DNA of 64,000 nucleotides from Labrys sp. KNU-23. GTDB lineage: Bacteria > Pseudomonadota > Alphaproteobacteria > Rhizobiales > Labraceae. This document shows positions 43,736 to 52,270 of the stretch, one piece after another. The number at the start of each line of letters is the position of its first letter. Position 1 is the first letter of the stretch. Below the pieces are notes generated by a model, which was given only the letters and a program-made list of their open reading frames with translations, did no database searches and was not told the origin of the DNA. The DNA is taken from assembly GCF_008330945.1 (NCBI RefSeq), contig NZ_CP043488.1:1364001-1428000 (forward strand), written 5' to 3'. The position numbers were made by a program, and so were the translations under genes.

Positions 43736-45264
43736 ACAACCGGATCACAACCGGCTCGGCTTCGACCGCCGACACCCAGCGCAGGCAGGCGATAAGAGCC
43801 TTCACCGAGCGCAACGCGGCCTATTACGAGCGCGCCTTTGCCCGTCTCGGCAGCAGCGGCCGGCTCCGGCTGACCTGGAACTGGGCCGCTGCGCTATTCG
43901 GCCCGATCTGGCTGGGCGCCCGCCGATTGTGGGGGAGCTTCTGGCCCTTCCTCCTGGCCGAACTGCTGGGCTGGATCCTGTTCGCCCAGGGCCTGGCGGG
44001 AGGGGCTGGCAGCGAAGCGGCCGCACGCGCAAAGCGCCTTGGTGAACTCGCCGCCAATCGGCTCGAGGAAGCACGCCACGCCGTGACCAACGGTGATCCC
44101 CTGGCTCAGTCGTTGCAGCAATCGGCAGCGTCCCTTGCCAAGGCAGCCGAGCAGGCGCAATCCAGCCTCGCTCAGGCCAGCGGCAAAGGCCCGATCCTGC
44201 TGGCTCTCGGCATCGGCCTGATCATTGCCATTCGCATCGGGCTCGGCCTTCTCGGCTCGAGCCTGCTGGAGCGACGTTTTCGCCGGTGGCGACGCATACC
44301 GGCTGCGCCGGCCGGCCTCAGCCTGCCGGGCGCGGCCGCGGCCGTCGTGCTGATCCTGCTCATCGCTCCCGTCACTCTCTATGCCTTCACCGCGGCCCGG
44401 ATTCCATCAGGCCTCGTCAGCGTGCCGGCCATCCCGTCCTGGCACGAGGGGACCGCCGCATGGCTCGACGCTTCGATCGCCGGCCTCAGCACAGCCATCG
44501 CGCCGCTGGCGCTCGGCATCACGCGTTCGATCAATGCCACTCTCGATCTTCTGGAAACCTGCCTCGTGCGCACCCCCTGGCCGGTAGTGATGGTGGTGAT
44601 CCTTGCACTGGCCTATCAACTGGCGGGGATACGCGTATTCGTGCTCACCGCGGTGGCCCTGGCCTATCTCGGCCTGCTCGGCTACTGGGCAAAGGCCATG
44701 GAGACGGTGGCGCTGCTCGGCACTGCCGCGTTCGTATCCGTGCTGGTCGGCCTCCCCCTCGGCGTGTGGTGTGGCTACAACGCCCGGGTGGCCAGGATCG
44801 TCCGCCCGATACTCGATTTCATGCAGACGATGCCGGCATTCGTCTATCTGATTCCCGTCATTGCCCTTTTCGGCATCGGCAAGCCGTCCGGCATCATCGC
44901 CACCGTGATCTTCGGCACGCCCCCCATCGTTCGCCTGACAACGCTGGGCATCCAAGGCGTTCCGAAAACCGTGCGCGAAGCCGCACTGGCATTCGGGGCA
45001 ACGCGCGCCTTCCTGACCTGGAAGGTCGATCTGCCGCTGGCCCTTCCCTCCATCATGATCGGCATCAACCAGACCATACTCATGTGCCTCTCCATGGTCG
45101 TCATCGCCTCGCTGATCGGGGCCAAGGGCCTTGGCGAGGATGTGCTGACATCGCTGCAATATGCAGCGCAGGGAGAGGGCATCCTGGCCGGCGTGGCGAT
45201 CCTGGCCTGCGCCATCGTGCTTGACCGTATCGTGCAAGGGCGGGCCAGCGACGGGCCGCGCTAG
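43732..45264 (+). CDS. Betaine-type ABC permease with an N-terminal DUF2628-like domain
   Basis: 510 residues, about twice the usual permease. Residues about 25-90 (ERNAAYYERAFARLG, LTWNWAAALFGPIWLGARRLW, then a hydrophobic segment) match the DUF2628 pattern of small membrane proteins. Residues about 90-145 are an Ala/Gln-rich probable coiled coil. The rest is a ProW/OpuAB permease with LGVWCGYNARVARIVRPILDFMQTMPAFVYLIPVIALFGIG and EAA-like TVREAALAFGATRAF. The frame is continuous, with no sign of frameshift, and the start overlaps the ATPase stop, so the fusion is real. It transports the quaternary amine bound by the preceding binding protein; the extra domain may add regulation or a partner contact. 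Confidence 0.9.
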   Translation: MNNRITTGSASTADTQRRQAIRAFTERNAAYYERAFARLGSSGRLRLTWNWAAALFGPIWLGARRLWGSFWPFLLAELLGWILFAQGLAGGAGSEAAARAKRLGELAANRLEEARHAVTNGDPLAQSLQQSAASLAKAAEQAQSSLAQASGKGPILLALGIGLIIAIRIGLGLLGSSLLERRFRRWRRIPAAPAGLSLPGAAAAVVLILLIAPVTLYAFTAARIPSGLVSVPAIPSWHEGTAAWLDASIAGLSTAIAPLALGITRSINATLDLLETCLVRTPWPVVMVVILALAYQLAGIRVFVLTAVALAYLGLLGYWAKAMETVALLGTAAFVSVLVGLPLGVWCGYNARVARIVRPILDFMQTMPAFVYLIPVIALFGIGKPSGIIATVIFGTPPIVRLTTLGIQGVPKTVREAALAFGATRAFLTWKVDLPLALPSIMIGINQTILMCLSMVVIASLIGAKGLGEDVLTSLQYAAQGEGILAGVAILACAIVLDRIVQGRASDGPR

Positions 45265-45358
45265 CTCCCGAAGGCAGCCGGTTTGCCGACCAGGCTCCTT
45301 GGAGCGATCCGGCGGCTTCCCGCCCTTCGTCCGGCAGGAAATTTTCGCAGAGGTGACA

Positions 45359-46288
45359 ATGCATCAATCTGTTCGAACCCTGTTCATCGCAGTTGCCGCA
45401 CTGGCGGGCGTCACCGTATCTGCGGCCCATTCCGCAGATTTCGATCTCAGCCCGGAGCAGCCGGGCCGGATCCGGGCCGAAAAGGTCGCGGAAGCCATCG
45501 CCGCCATTCCCAAGGGTTTCAGATTCGTCGCGCCCGGTACGTTCACGGTGGCCATCAGCCCGGGCGGTCCACCGCTCGCCGCTTATGCAACAGATGCAAG
45601 AACCGTCGTGGGCGCCGATCCGGACTATGCGCTGGCGATTGCCGACAGTTTGGGCCTGACGCTCGATCTTGTTCCCGTCGCCTGGGCCGACTGGCCGCTC
45701 GGCCTGGCCTCCGGCAAATATGACGCGGTGATCTCCAATGTCGGCGTGACGGAGCAGCGCAAGGAGAAATTCGATTTTTCGACCTATCGCCAGGGCCTGC
45801 ACGGCTTTTCAGTCAAGAAGGACAGCGCCATCGGCGCCATCAGGGAGCCGAAGGACGTCGCCGGCCTGAGGATCATCGTCGGCGCCGGGACCAATCAGGA
45901 ACGCATCCTGCTCAAGTGGAACGAGCTGAACGTTGCGGCGGGCTTGAAGCCTGTAGAACTGCAATATTACGACGATGATGCGGCCAGCCTGCTGGCTTTG
46001 CGCTCCGGGCGCGCCGACGTCATCGTCCAACCGCATGCGCAGCTTGTCTTCATCGCGGCCCGTGATAACGACATCAAAAGCGTCGGAACGCTCAGCGCCG
46101 GCTGGCCCGATCGCTCCGATGTGGCGATCACCACCCGCAAAGACAGTGGCTTGGCCAACGCCTTGACGATTGCCACCAATGCACTGATCGCCAACGGTTC
46201 CTATGCCCGGATTCTTCAGCGCTGGCAGCTTTCCCGCGAGGCCTTGAGCAAGTCGGAGACCAATCCTCCGGGGCTCCCCAAATTATGA
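45359..46288 (+). CDS. Amino-acid type ABC substrate-binding protein (family 3), orphan
   Basis: 309 residues. Signal peptide SVRTLFIAVAALAGVTVSAAHS; mature part with FTVAISPGGPPLAAYATD, VVGADPDYALAIADSLGLTLDLVPVAW, GLASGKYDAVISNVGVTEQRKEKFDFSTYRQG, the canonical family-3 (SBP_bac_3) sequence that binds amino acids, opines or S-compounds such as cystine. AGAGGTGA precedes the ATG. There is no permease or ATPase of the amino-acid type next to it, only the betaine-type importer upstream. It may feed another transporter or serve as a second ligand receptor for this operon. In-frame sequence upstream to 45161 is a shadow of the permease gene. Confidence 0.92.
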   Translation: MHQSVRTLFIAVAALAGVTVSAAHSADFDLSPEQPGRIRAEKVAEAIAAIPKGFRFVAPGTFTVAISPGGPPLAAYATDARTVVGADPDYALAIADSLGLTLDLVPVAWADWPLGLASGKYDAVISNVGVTEQRKEKFDFSTYRQGLHGFSVKKDSAIGAIREPKDVAGLRIIVGAGTNQERILLKWNELNVAAGLKPVELQYYDDDAASLLALRSGRADVIVQPHAQLVFIAARDNDIKSVGTLSAGWPDRSDVAITTRKDSGLANALTIATNALIANGSYARILQRWQLSREALSKSETNPPGLPKL

Positions 46289-46415
46289 CTGCGGACTGTG
46301 ACGAGGCAGCACCGCCTTTTATTAATGGAGGCTGCGTGTTCGGGGGCACGGTTCTTTCCGCTCCCTCCCGGCACTCACAACCAAAAAGTGTGATTTCAAT
46401 AAAATTCAACCCATG

Positions 46416-46451
46416 TTGACACTCCCCTGATTTCGCGTTACATTATGTAAC
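46416..46451 (+). promoter_or_regulatory. Sigma-70-type promoter with overlapping TetR operator
   Basis: TTGACA (46416-46421) and TACATT (46439-46444) stand 17 bp apart, a near-consensus promoter. GTTACATTATGTAAC (46437-46451), a perfect 7-bp inverted repeat around one base, covers the -10 element. AAGGA follows 8 nt before the TetR start codon. The arrangement predicts direct autorepression by the TetR protein encoded next. Confidence 0.8.
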
Positions 46452-46471
46452 ATAAAATCAAGGACAACGCC

Positions 46472-47068
46472 ATGTCGCCGCGAGCCTATCGCCAATCGGC
46501 GCGCGCCCACGCAGTTCAGGATACCGAGCAGCAGATCATCGACGCCTTGATCGCGCTCCTCGAAGAGCGCTGGTTCGACGAGATCACTCTCGACGACATC
46601 GCCACCACGGCCGGCACAACCCGCCAAACCGTGATACGGCGTTTCGGCAGCAAGACTGGCGTACTCAGCGCCATGGCGGCCCAGATGGATGTCTCGATCC
46701 GAGCCCAGCGTTGGAGCACGCCCGCAGAAAGCGTAGCGGACATCGTCACGCTTCTGATGGACGATTACGAACGCACCGGCGACATCCTCGTACGGACGCT
46801 CGGGCAGGAAGCACGCATTCCCGAGTTCGCTGCCGTGCTCGATCGCGGACGTAGAGGTCATCGCGAGTGGATCGAGGACATGTTCAAGGCCTGGCTCGAC
46901 AAGCTCGACGACCGGGCCCGCGAGGATCGGCTCGCGCAGTTGCTGGCCCAGACCGATGTTTGGATCTGGCATTTGCTGCGCCGGGCGCAAGGACAGTCGG
47001 CGGCGAATACACACCGGCTCATGACGCAGGCGATCGAGCGCCTGCTGCACGAGGACAGGACGAACTGA
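46472..47068 (+). CDS. TetR-family transcriptional regulator
   Basis: 198 residues. N-terminal helix-turn-helix: QIIDALIALLEERWFDEITLDDIATTAGTTRQTVIRRFGSKTGVLSAM. The C-terminal ligand domain is not recognisably specialised. It lies behind a promoter whose -10 is covered by a palindrome, so it is most likely autoregulated, and heads a two-gene unit with a UGT-type glycosyltransferase 30 bp downstream. An antimicrobial or other aglycone recognised by the regulator could be the acceptor of that transferase. Confidence 0.93.
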   Translation: MSPRAYRQSARAHAVQDTEQQIIDALIALLEERWFDEITLDDIATTAGTTRQTVIRRFGSKTGVLSAMAAQMDVSIRAQRWSTPAESVADIVTLLMDDYERTGDILVRTLGQEARIPEFAAVLDRGRRGHREWIEDMFKAWLDKLDDRAREDRLAQLLAQTDVWIWHLLRRAQGQSAANTHRLMTQAIERLLHEDRTN

Positions 47069-47098
47069 TCCGCTCTCCATCGAGAAAGGACCAATGCG

Positions 47099-48418
47099 AT
47101 GGTGAAGACGACAGATGCGTGGCCGCATCTGCGCATCCTGGCGGCCAGCTGGGAAGGCGGCGGCAATGTGCCGCCAACGCTCGCGGCCGTGCGCGCCCTC
47201 GCCAGCCGGGGCCACGACGTCCGCCTGATCGCCGATGACACGATGAGAGCGGAGGCGATCGAGGCGGGAGCTCGATTCCTGCCATGGAAGCGCGCGCCGA
47301 ACCGTCCGGGTCGCTCTTTCGAAAGCTGCTTCATACGGGATTGGGAAACCGCCGACGCCCTGGCCGGCTTCCAAAGAGGGTGCGAGCGGATCTTCGTCGG
47401 ACCCGCGCAATCCTATGCCGAGGATATTCTCGAGGCACTGGCAGCGGAGCCATGCGATATGCTTCTCGGCTCGGATCTGCTGTTCGGCAGCATGCTCGCG
47501 GGCGAAATTGCGAAGGTTCCGACCGCCCTGCTCGCAAGCAACATCTCGCTCTGGCCCCTGCCCGGCCATCCGCCCTTCGGTCCGGGCTTTCAGCCCGCCC
47601 GGTCGGCGGCGGACAGAACGCGCGACGCCGAGGTTTCGGCCATGGTCGAGCAGATATGGGACGGCTTCCTGCCTGGCCTCAACGCCGCCCGGGCTTATTT
47701 CGGCGCCGCACCGCTGGCCCATGTCCACGAACAGGCCTTAAGCGCCGGTCGTCATCTCCTTGCCACCAGCGCCGGCTTCGATTTTCCCGCCCTGAGCCTG
47801 CCGGACCATGTGCGCTATGTCGGGCCGCTTCTGGAGCCGCCGAGCTGGGCCCATGGGCGCTGGGCAAGCCAGCCGGCGCGCGAGATGCGGCCCCTCGTGC
47901 TCGTGGCGTTCAGCACCACCAATCAGGGGCAGGCCGATGTGCTCCAGCGCGTGATATCCGGTTTGGCCGGGGAACCGGTCGAGGTGGTCGTCACTCTCGG
48001 CAAAGCCCTGGAGGGTCTTCGCCTGCAATCGCCGGCGAATGTCACAATTCTTGCCAATGCAGCCCATGACGACATCCTGGCCAAAGCCCACGCCGTCGTC
48101 ACCCATGGCGGGCACGGCACGATCATGCGATCGCTGCACCATGGCGTCCCCCTCGTCATTCTTCCGATGGGACGCGATCAGAACGACAATGCCGCGCGTG
48201 TGGATTATCACGGTGCGGGCCTGCGCCTCGATCCTTCGGTACCCCCCGAAGTGCTCGCCGAAGCCGTACGGCACGTCCTTTCCGAGCCGAGCTTTGCCGA
48301 ACGGGCGTTGGCACTTGGGCGTGCTATCGCCGAGGAAGGCCCGGGACCTGCGCGGCTCGTGGCAGAAATCGAGGACTTCGCACTGAGATCTTCCCAAAGA
48401 GCCCTGTCCGCTGCCTGA
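47099..48418 (+). CDS. UGT/MGT-type glycosyltransferase (GT1, GT-B fold)
   Basis: 439 residues. N-terminal acceptor domain begins RILAASWEGGGNVPPTLAAVRALASRGHDVRLIADD. The C-terminal donor domain has VEVVVTLGKALEGL, NVTILANAAHDDILAKAHAVVTHGGHGTIMRSLHHGVPLVILPMGRDQNDNAARV, matching the GT1 donor-binding signature (HGG.GT...L..G.P....P...DQ..NA). Transfers a nucleotide-activated sugar to a small hydrophobic acceptor; such enzymes can inactivate antibiotics or modify sterols and flavonoids. GAAAGGACC precedes the ATG. Cotranscribed with the TetR gene. Acceptor unknown. Confidence 0.9.
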   Translation: MVKTTDAWPHLRILAASWEGGGNVPPTLAAVRALASRGHDVRLIADDTMRAEAIEAGARFLPWKRAPNRPGRSFESCFIRDWETADALAGFQRGCERIFVGPAQSYAEDILEALAAEPCDMLLGSDLLFGSMLAGEIAKVPTALLASNISLWPLPGHPPFGPGFQPARSAADRTRDAEVSAMVEQIWDGFLPGLNAARAYFGAAPLAHVHEQALSAGRHLLATSAGFDFPALSLPDHVRYVGPLLEPPSWAHGRWASQPAREMRPLVLVAFSTTNQGQADVLQRVISGLAGEPVEVVVTLGKALEGLRLQSPANVTILANAAHDDILAKAHAVVTHGGHGTIMRSLHHGVPLVILPMGRDQNDNAARVDYHGAGLRLDPSVPPEVLAEAVRHVLSEPSFAERALALGRAIAEEGPGPARLVAEIEDFALRSSQRALSAA

Positions 48419-48572
48419 TTGGCATCCGCTGATCGCGGCAGGACACCGACCGACACCACGTCAAACCCCTCTCCTGCCAACGTCGTTGCCTCCGCATCGG
48501 CGAACGGCGGAGCCTTATGCCAATTCGTCCCGCAGGCAAGCACCCGAACCACCATCTAACGGAACCAGAACC

Positions 48573-49217
48573 ATGAAGCGCCTTCTGACAGCATTCTTCA
48601 CTGCCCTCCTCTCCGCCGAGACCGGAAGCGCACTTGGCGCCGGAGAGCTTCCTGCCGCCTCCTCCCTGCCCAGGAATGTCGTCCAGGTCTCACCCGTTAT
48701 CACGCTCATGCTCGCACTTGCCGTCGCGCTCGGCGCATTCCCTTTTGAGGCGCACGCGCAGTCATCCATCGAGCGGGGCAAATATCTGGTGACCGTCGCA
48801 GGCTGCTCGGATTGCCACACGCCCGGAACTTTTCTTGGCCATCCAGATAGGGGCCGATATCTGGGGGGTTCGGATGTCGGCTTTGCTATCCCGGGTCTCG
48901 GCGTTTTCGCTGGCCCGAACCTGACACCCGACAAGGAGACGGGTATCGGCAATTGGAGCATTCAGCAGATCGTGACTGCGATCACGACCGGCAAGCGCCC
49001 CGACGGGCGCGGGCTTGCGCCAGTCATGCCCTTTGAAGCCTTCTCGCACCTTAGCAGTGCGGATGCCGAAGCCATTGCGGCCTATTTGAAGAGCATCAAG
49101 CCGGTCGCCAATAAGATTGCAGGGCCCTTTGGTCCCACCGAGAAGCCCAGCATCTTCGTGTTCGCCGTCATGCCCGCAGAGATCTACTCCTCGTTGCCGA
49201 AGCCTCCGACCAAATGA
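48573..49217 (+). CDS. Class I c-type cytochrome
   Basis: 214 residues. Single heme motif C-S-D-C-H in VTVAGCSDCHTPGTFLG; likely axial Met in LAPVMPFEAFSHLSSADAEAIAAYLKSI, the common C-terminal cytochrome c pattern. Acts in the periplasm as an electron carrier or as a subunit of a dehydrogenase. The N-terminus is odd: a weak hydrophobic stretch (LLTAFFTALLSAETG) is followed about 25 residues later by a proper signal peptide (SPVITLMLALAVALGAFPFEAHAQ). Either the true start is an internal codon or the first 45 residues were added by rearrangement. No partner dehydrogenase adjacent. Confidence 0.85.
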   Translation: MKRLLTAFFTALLSAETGSALGAGELPAASSLPRNVVQVSPVITLMLALAVALGAFPFEAHAQSSIERGKYLVTVAGCSDCHTPGTFLGHPDRGRYLGGSDVGFAIPGLGVFAGPNLTPDKETGIGNWSIQQIVTAITTGKRPDGRGLAPVMPFEAFSHLSSADAEAIAAYLKSIKPVANKIAGPFGPTEKPSIFVFAVMPAEIYSSLPKPPTK

Positions 49218-49266
49218 GGCAAGTTCGTGCCGAAACCTCTGAAAGATCGAGTTGGGGCAGGTACGA

Positions 49267-49431
49267 GACAAAATCACAATCATCACGAGTGGAGCGTCGG
49301 GTATCGGAGCGGCGTGCGCGGAAACGCTGGCGAGCGAGGGCACGAGGGCCATCGTCACCGATGTTGACGCGTCTCACGGCAAGGAGGCGGTCGCCGGCAT
49401 CGAAGCAGAGCGTATGGCGATCAAGCCCTGA
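49267..49431 (+). pseudogene. N-terminal fragment of a short-chain dehydrogenase
   Basis: 55 codons ending in TGA: DKITIITSGASGIGAACAET then LASEGTRAIVTDVDASHGKE. This is the cofactor-binding start of an SDR (TGASGIG-type motif; here the first Gly is replaced by Ser in TSGASGIG) up to the second strand. The catalytic Ser-Tyr-Lys half is missing and no start codon is evident. It lies between the cytochrome and the N-acetyltransferase genes. Confidence 0.8.
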
Positions 49432-49522
49432 TGAAGCTTTGACCACGCGGCGATCCGGCAGCGAGCCTCTGAAATACCGCATCCGAAACCTCAACAACGG
49501 TTCATCGAAAGGAAACCGAAGG

Positions 49523-50368
49523 ATGAAACACGTCCCTGTAAGCGAAAATGGAATGGCTCTGACGCCTGCCCAACTGGACGCCTATCTCGCCAGGATTGGG
49601 ATGGCGCGGCCGGCTTCTCTCGACGTCGACAGCCTGTCGAGGCTTCACCGCGCCCATCTCATGGCCTTCACCTGGGAGGCGCTTGATGCGTTCATGGGAT
49701 GGCCGTCCTCGATCGCCCCGGCCGCCGCCTTCGCCAAAATGGTAGAGAGCAAGCGCGGTGGCTGGTGCTACGAGATGAACGGTCTGTTCGGCGCGGCGCT
49801 CGCCGCGCTCGGTTTCCGCGTGACCCGACTGTGCGGCGGCGTCAATCGCGCAATATTGGGCGATGTCGCCATCGGCAACCACCTCACGCTGCGTGTCGAC
49901 CTCGACCGGCCATACCTGGCCGAAGTCGGATTGGCGGACGGCATCATCGAACCCGTATCGCTTGCAGTCGGGCCGATCCGCCAGCGCGACTTCGAGTTTT
50001 CGATCTTGCCGACGGACGACGGCTGGCTGCGCTTCAACAACCATGCCAATGGCCTGGCGCACAGTTTCGATTTCCGGCCCGATCACAGCGACGAGGCCGC
50101 CATAGAAGCCACGCTTGGCTGGCTGACGCAGGATCCCGGCTCGCCGTTCACAAACGCCCTGGCAATCCTGCGGCATACCGAGGATGGCTATGTCGCCCTG
50201 AAGAACGACTGCCTGAGCAGCGTGACGGCAGGCAGCGTCAGCGAACGGCGCATCATGAGCGCCGACCATCTTGCGGACACGCTCCATACGATTTTCGATC
50301 TCGATATTCCCAGGTCCGGACAAGTCTGGGACAGAATCCAGGCGGTCAGCCACGAAGCAGCCAGTTGA
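49523..50368 (+). CDS. Arylamine N-acetyltransferase with altered catalytic acid
   Basis: 281 residues, normal NAT length. Nucleophile C82 in KRGGWCYEMNGLF and catalytic His H120 in GNHLTLRVDL. The third residue of the triad, usually Asp in a DVGFG segment, is Glu134 here (YLAEVGLADG, codon GAA). The N-terminal WEALDAFMGWPSSI corresponds to the usual FENLD...G.P...L. NATs move acetyl from acetyl-CoA to arylamines or hydrazines by a ping-pong mechanism. The start was set at the ATG after GGAAACCGAAGG. A broken copy of its first third lies at about 50923-51095. Confidence 0.88.
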   Translation: MKHVPVSENGMALTPAQLDAYLARIGMARPASLDVDSLSRLHRAHLMAFTWEALDAFMGWPSSIAPAAAFAKMVESKRGGWCYEMNGLFGAALAALGFRVTRLCGGVNRAILGDVAIGNHLTLRVDLDRPYLAEVGLADGIIEPVSLAVGPIRQRDFEFSILPTDDGWLRFNNHANGLAHSFDFRPDHSDEAAIEATLGWLTQDPGSPFTNALAILRHTEDGYVALKNDCLSSVTAGSVSERRIMSADHLADTLHTIFDLDIPRSGQVWDRIQAVSHEAAS

Positions 50369-50467
50369 ACAGGTCCCCTTGCCACCCCACCGGAGCGATT
50401 GGGTGCTCGGCGGTCTGGCCGCTGCAAAATCGTAGCGACACGCTCCGAAACTTGCTCGACCTTGCGA

Positions 50468-50757
50468 TCACGGGAATTGCGCCGACAGTTTGCTGAATGC
50501 CGCCCCTGGCTGGCGCTTCCGTGGCTTGAGCGCTCTGCCGGTTCTCGCTTCCAGTTGCTCGATCACGGTTTGGCTCCGAGAGGACGGCCGGTGGTTTCCG
50601 CCAGGCGCAAGGTATCGACCGTCGCCTCGTCCTCCTCGGTGCAGGGAAGGCCGGCGAAATTGCCAAAGCAGTCGCGGACGGGGTTGAGGCCGACATAACG
50701 CACCGCATGCGGGAGATGGTTTTCGTCCGGAACCACCGAACGAGCTATGCGTGGCAT
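50468..50757 (-). pseudogene. Decayed REP-associated tyrosine transposase, copy A
   Basis: Minus strand begins MPRIARSVVP (the start of RAYT/IS200-like transposases), jumps directly to HAVRYVGLNPVR (a later conserved block), then ends ETTGRPLGAKP, after which a one-base deletion shifts the frame; the shifted frame continues W-IEQLEARTGRALKPRKR. The middle with the His-U-His catalytic region is missing. So this copy carries both an internal deletion and a frameshift. Confidence 0.82.
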
Positions 50758-50922
50758 CCGTGCAATCTACGCGGCAGGCCTATGCTAGTAAATTGTTACC
50801 GCCATTTCCACAGGATACCCGGGCTGCAGGGGGGGCCGCATCACGACGTGCATCCATATTTCGTACGATGTGCCGGACACATGGCAATTGCACCCTGAGC
50901 CCGCCTTGTTGCGCGGCGCCTC

Positions 50923-51095
50923 ACTGAAGGGAAACCGGAGGATGGCGCATGCATTTGTCGAGCAGAAGCGCAATGACCCTGCCCTTCGTCCAGTTGGACG
51001 CCTATCCCACAAGGGCCTCGCTCGGCCGGCCGGTTGCTCTCGACGTCGGCAGCCTGCCGAAGCTTCACCACGCCCATCTCATGGCCTTCCACCCC
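50923..51095 (+). pseudogene. Partial, frameshifted copy of the arylamine N-acetyltransferase gene start
   Basis: From the ribosome-binding region (GGGAAACCGGAGGATG, matching GGAAACCGAAGGATG before the intact gene) through VQLDAYPTRASLGRPVALDV and SLPKLHHAHLMAF, matching AQLDAYLARIGMARPASLDV and SLSRLHRAHLMAF of the gene at 49523. The opening ATG is in another frame than the matching part, and similarity stops after about 45 codons. No catalytic Cys. Confidence 0.8.
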
Positions 51096-51234
51096 ATCGC
51101 AAAACCCTCTACTTTCCTAGCATGGTACCGTGACGACGTGGGACGCCCCCGGTTTCGGAGAGCCGTCTGACCGCTTCGGCTTCCGCGCCGTTCCCGGATA
51201 TCATTCAACGACACGATCCATGAGGAGACGGGCG

Positions 51235-52248
51235 ATGGGCGCAACGACGCCGGACAACATCATGCAGCTTGGCATGGGCTTCTGGGCCTCCAAGGCCATG
51301 CTCAGCGCGGTCGAACTCGGGGTCTTCTCCGAGCTCGCGGCCGGGCCGGCTGACCTGCCGGCCCTGCAGGCCAGGCTGAAACTGCATGCCCGCTCGGCCC
51401 GCGACTTTCTCGATACCCTGGTAGCCCTTAAGCTGCTCGAACGCGAGGACGGCCGCTACCGCAATGCTCCCGATACGGACCTTTTCCTCGACAAGGGCAA
51501 GCCGTCCTATATCGGCGGCATCCTCGAAATGGCCAATACCCGGCTCTACGGCTTCTGGGGTTCGCTCACCGAAGCCCTGCAGACGGGGGAATTGCAGAAC
51601 GAAGGCAAGCACAGCGAGGACTTCTTCGCCGCGATCTATGCGGAGCCGGAACGATTGCGCGGCTTTCTCAAGGCCATGAGCGGCATCAGCGCCGGAGCGG
51701 CGCAGGCGATCGCGGCGAAGTTCGATTGGTCCAAATACACGACTTTCGCCGATGTGGGCGCGGCGCAGGGCATGGTGCCGGTGGTGATCGCGCGGGCCCA
51801 TCCGCATCTCCAGGCCATCGGCTTCGACCTGCCCGCCGTGCAGCCGATCTTCGAGGAGTTCGTCGCCCAGCAGGGCCTCGCCGACCGCATTCGTTTCCAG
51901 GCCGGCAGTTTCTTCGACGGCCCGATGCCGAATGCGGATGTGATCGTGATGGGGCATATCCTGCACGACTGGGATCTTGCCGAGAAGAGGATGCTGCTGG
52001 AAAAATCCTTCGCCGCGCTGCCGAAAGGCGGAGCCGTGATCGTCTACGACGCCGTCATCGACGACGAGCGCCGCAGCAACGCCTTCGGCCTGCTGATGAG
52101 TCTGAACATGCTGATCGAAACCCGCGGAGGCTTCGACTACACCGGCGCCGATTGCCAGGCCTGGATGCACGACGCCGGTTTCGTGTCCACGCGCGTCGAG
52201 CCGTTGCTGGGCCCCGATTCTATGGTAATCGGCTTCAAGCCCGAATAA
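51235..52248 (+). CDS. SAM-dependent O-methyltransferase (acetylserotonin/hydroxyneurosporene type)
   Basis: 337 residues. N-terminal winged-helix dimerisation part ([43 protein letters not shown]) then the SAM domain: [24 protein letters not shown] (motif I, with AAQG in place of GGGxG), [14 protein letters not shown], and [16 protein letters not shown] with the usual catalytic His. Family members methylate hydroxyl groups of polyketides, carotenoids or indoles. GAGGAGA lies 8 nt before the ATG. It has no biosynthetic partner, and both sides are occupied by decayed transposase genes, so it may have arrived with them. The double-hairpin repeat begins 22 bp after its stop. Confidence 0.9.
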   Translation: MGATTPDNIMQLGMGFWASKAMLSAVELGVFSELAAGPADLPALQARLKLHARSARDFLDTLVALKLLEREDGRYRNAPDTDLFLDKGKPSYIGGILEMANTRLYGFWGSLTEALQTGELQNEGKHSEDFFAAIYAEPERLRGFLKAMSGISAGAAQAIAAKFDWSKYTTFADVGAAQGMVPVVIARAHPHLQAIGFDLPAVQPIFEEFVAQQGLADRIRFQAGSFFDGPMPNADVIVMGHILHDWDLAEKRMLLEKSFAALPKGGAVIVYDAVIDDERRSNAFGLLMSLNMLIETRGGFDYTGADCQAWMHDAGFVSTRVEPLLGPDSMVIGFKPE

Positions 52249-52270
52249 TATCGGCGGTTGCCAGCTCGAC

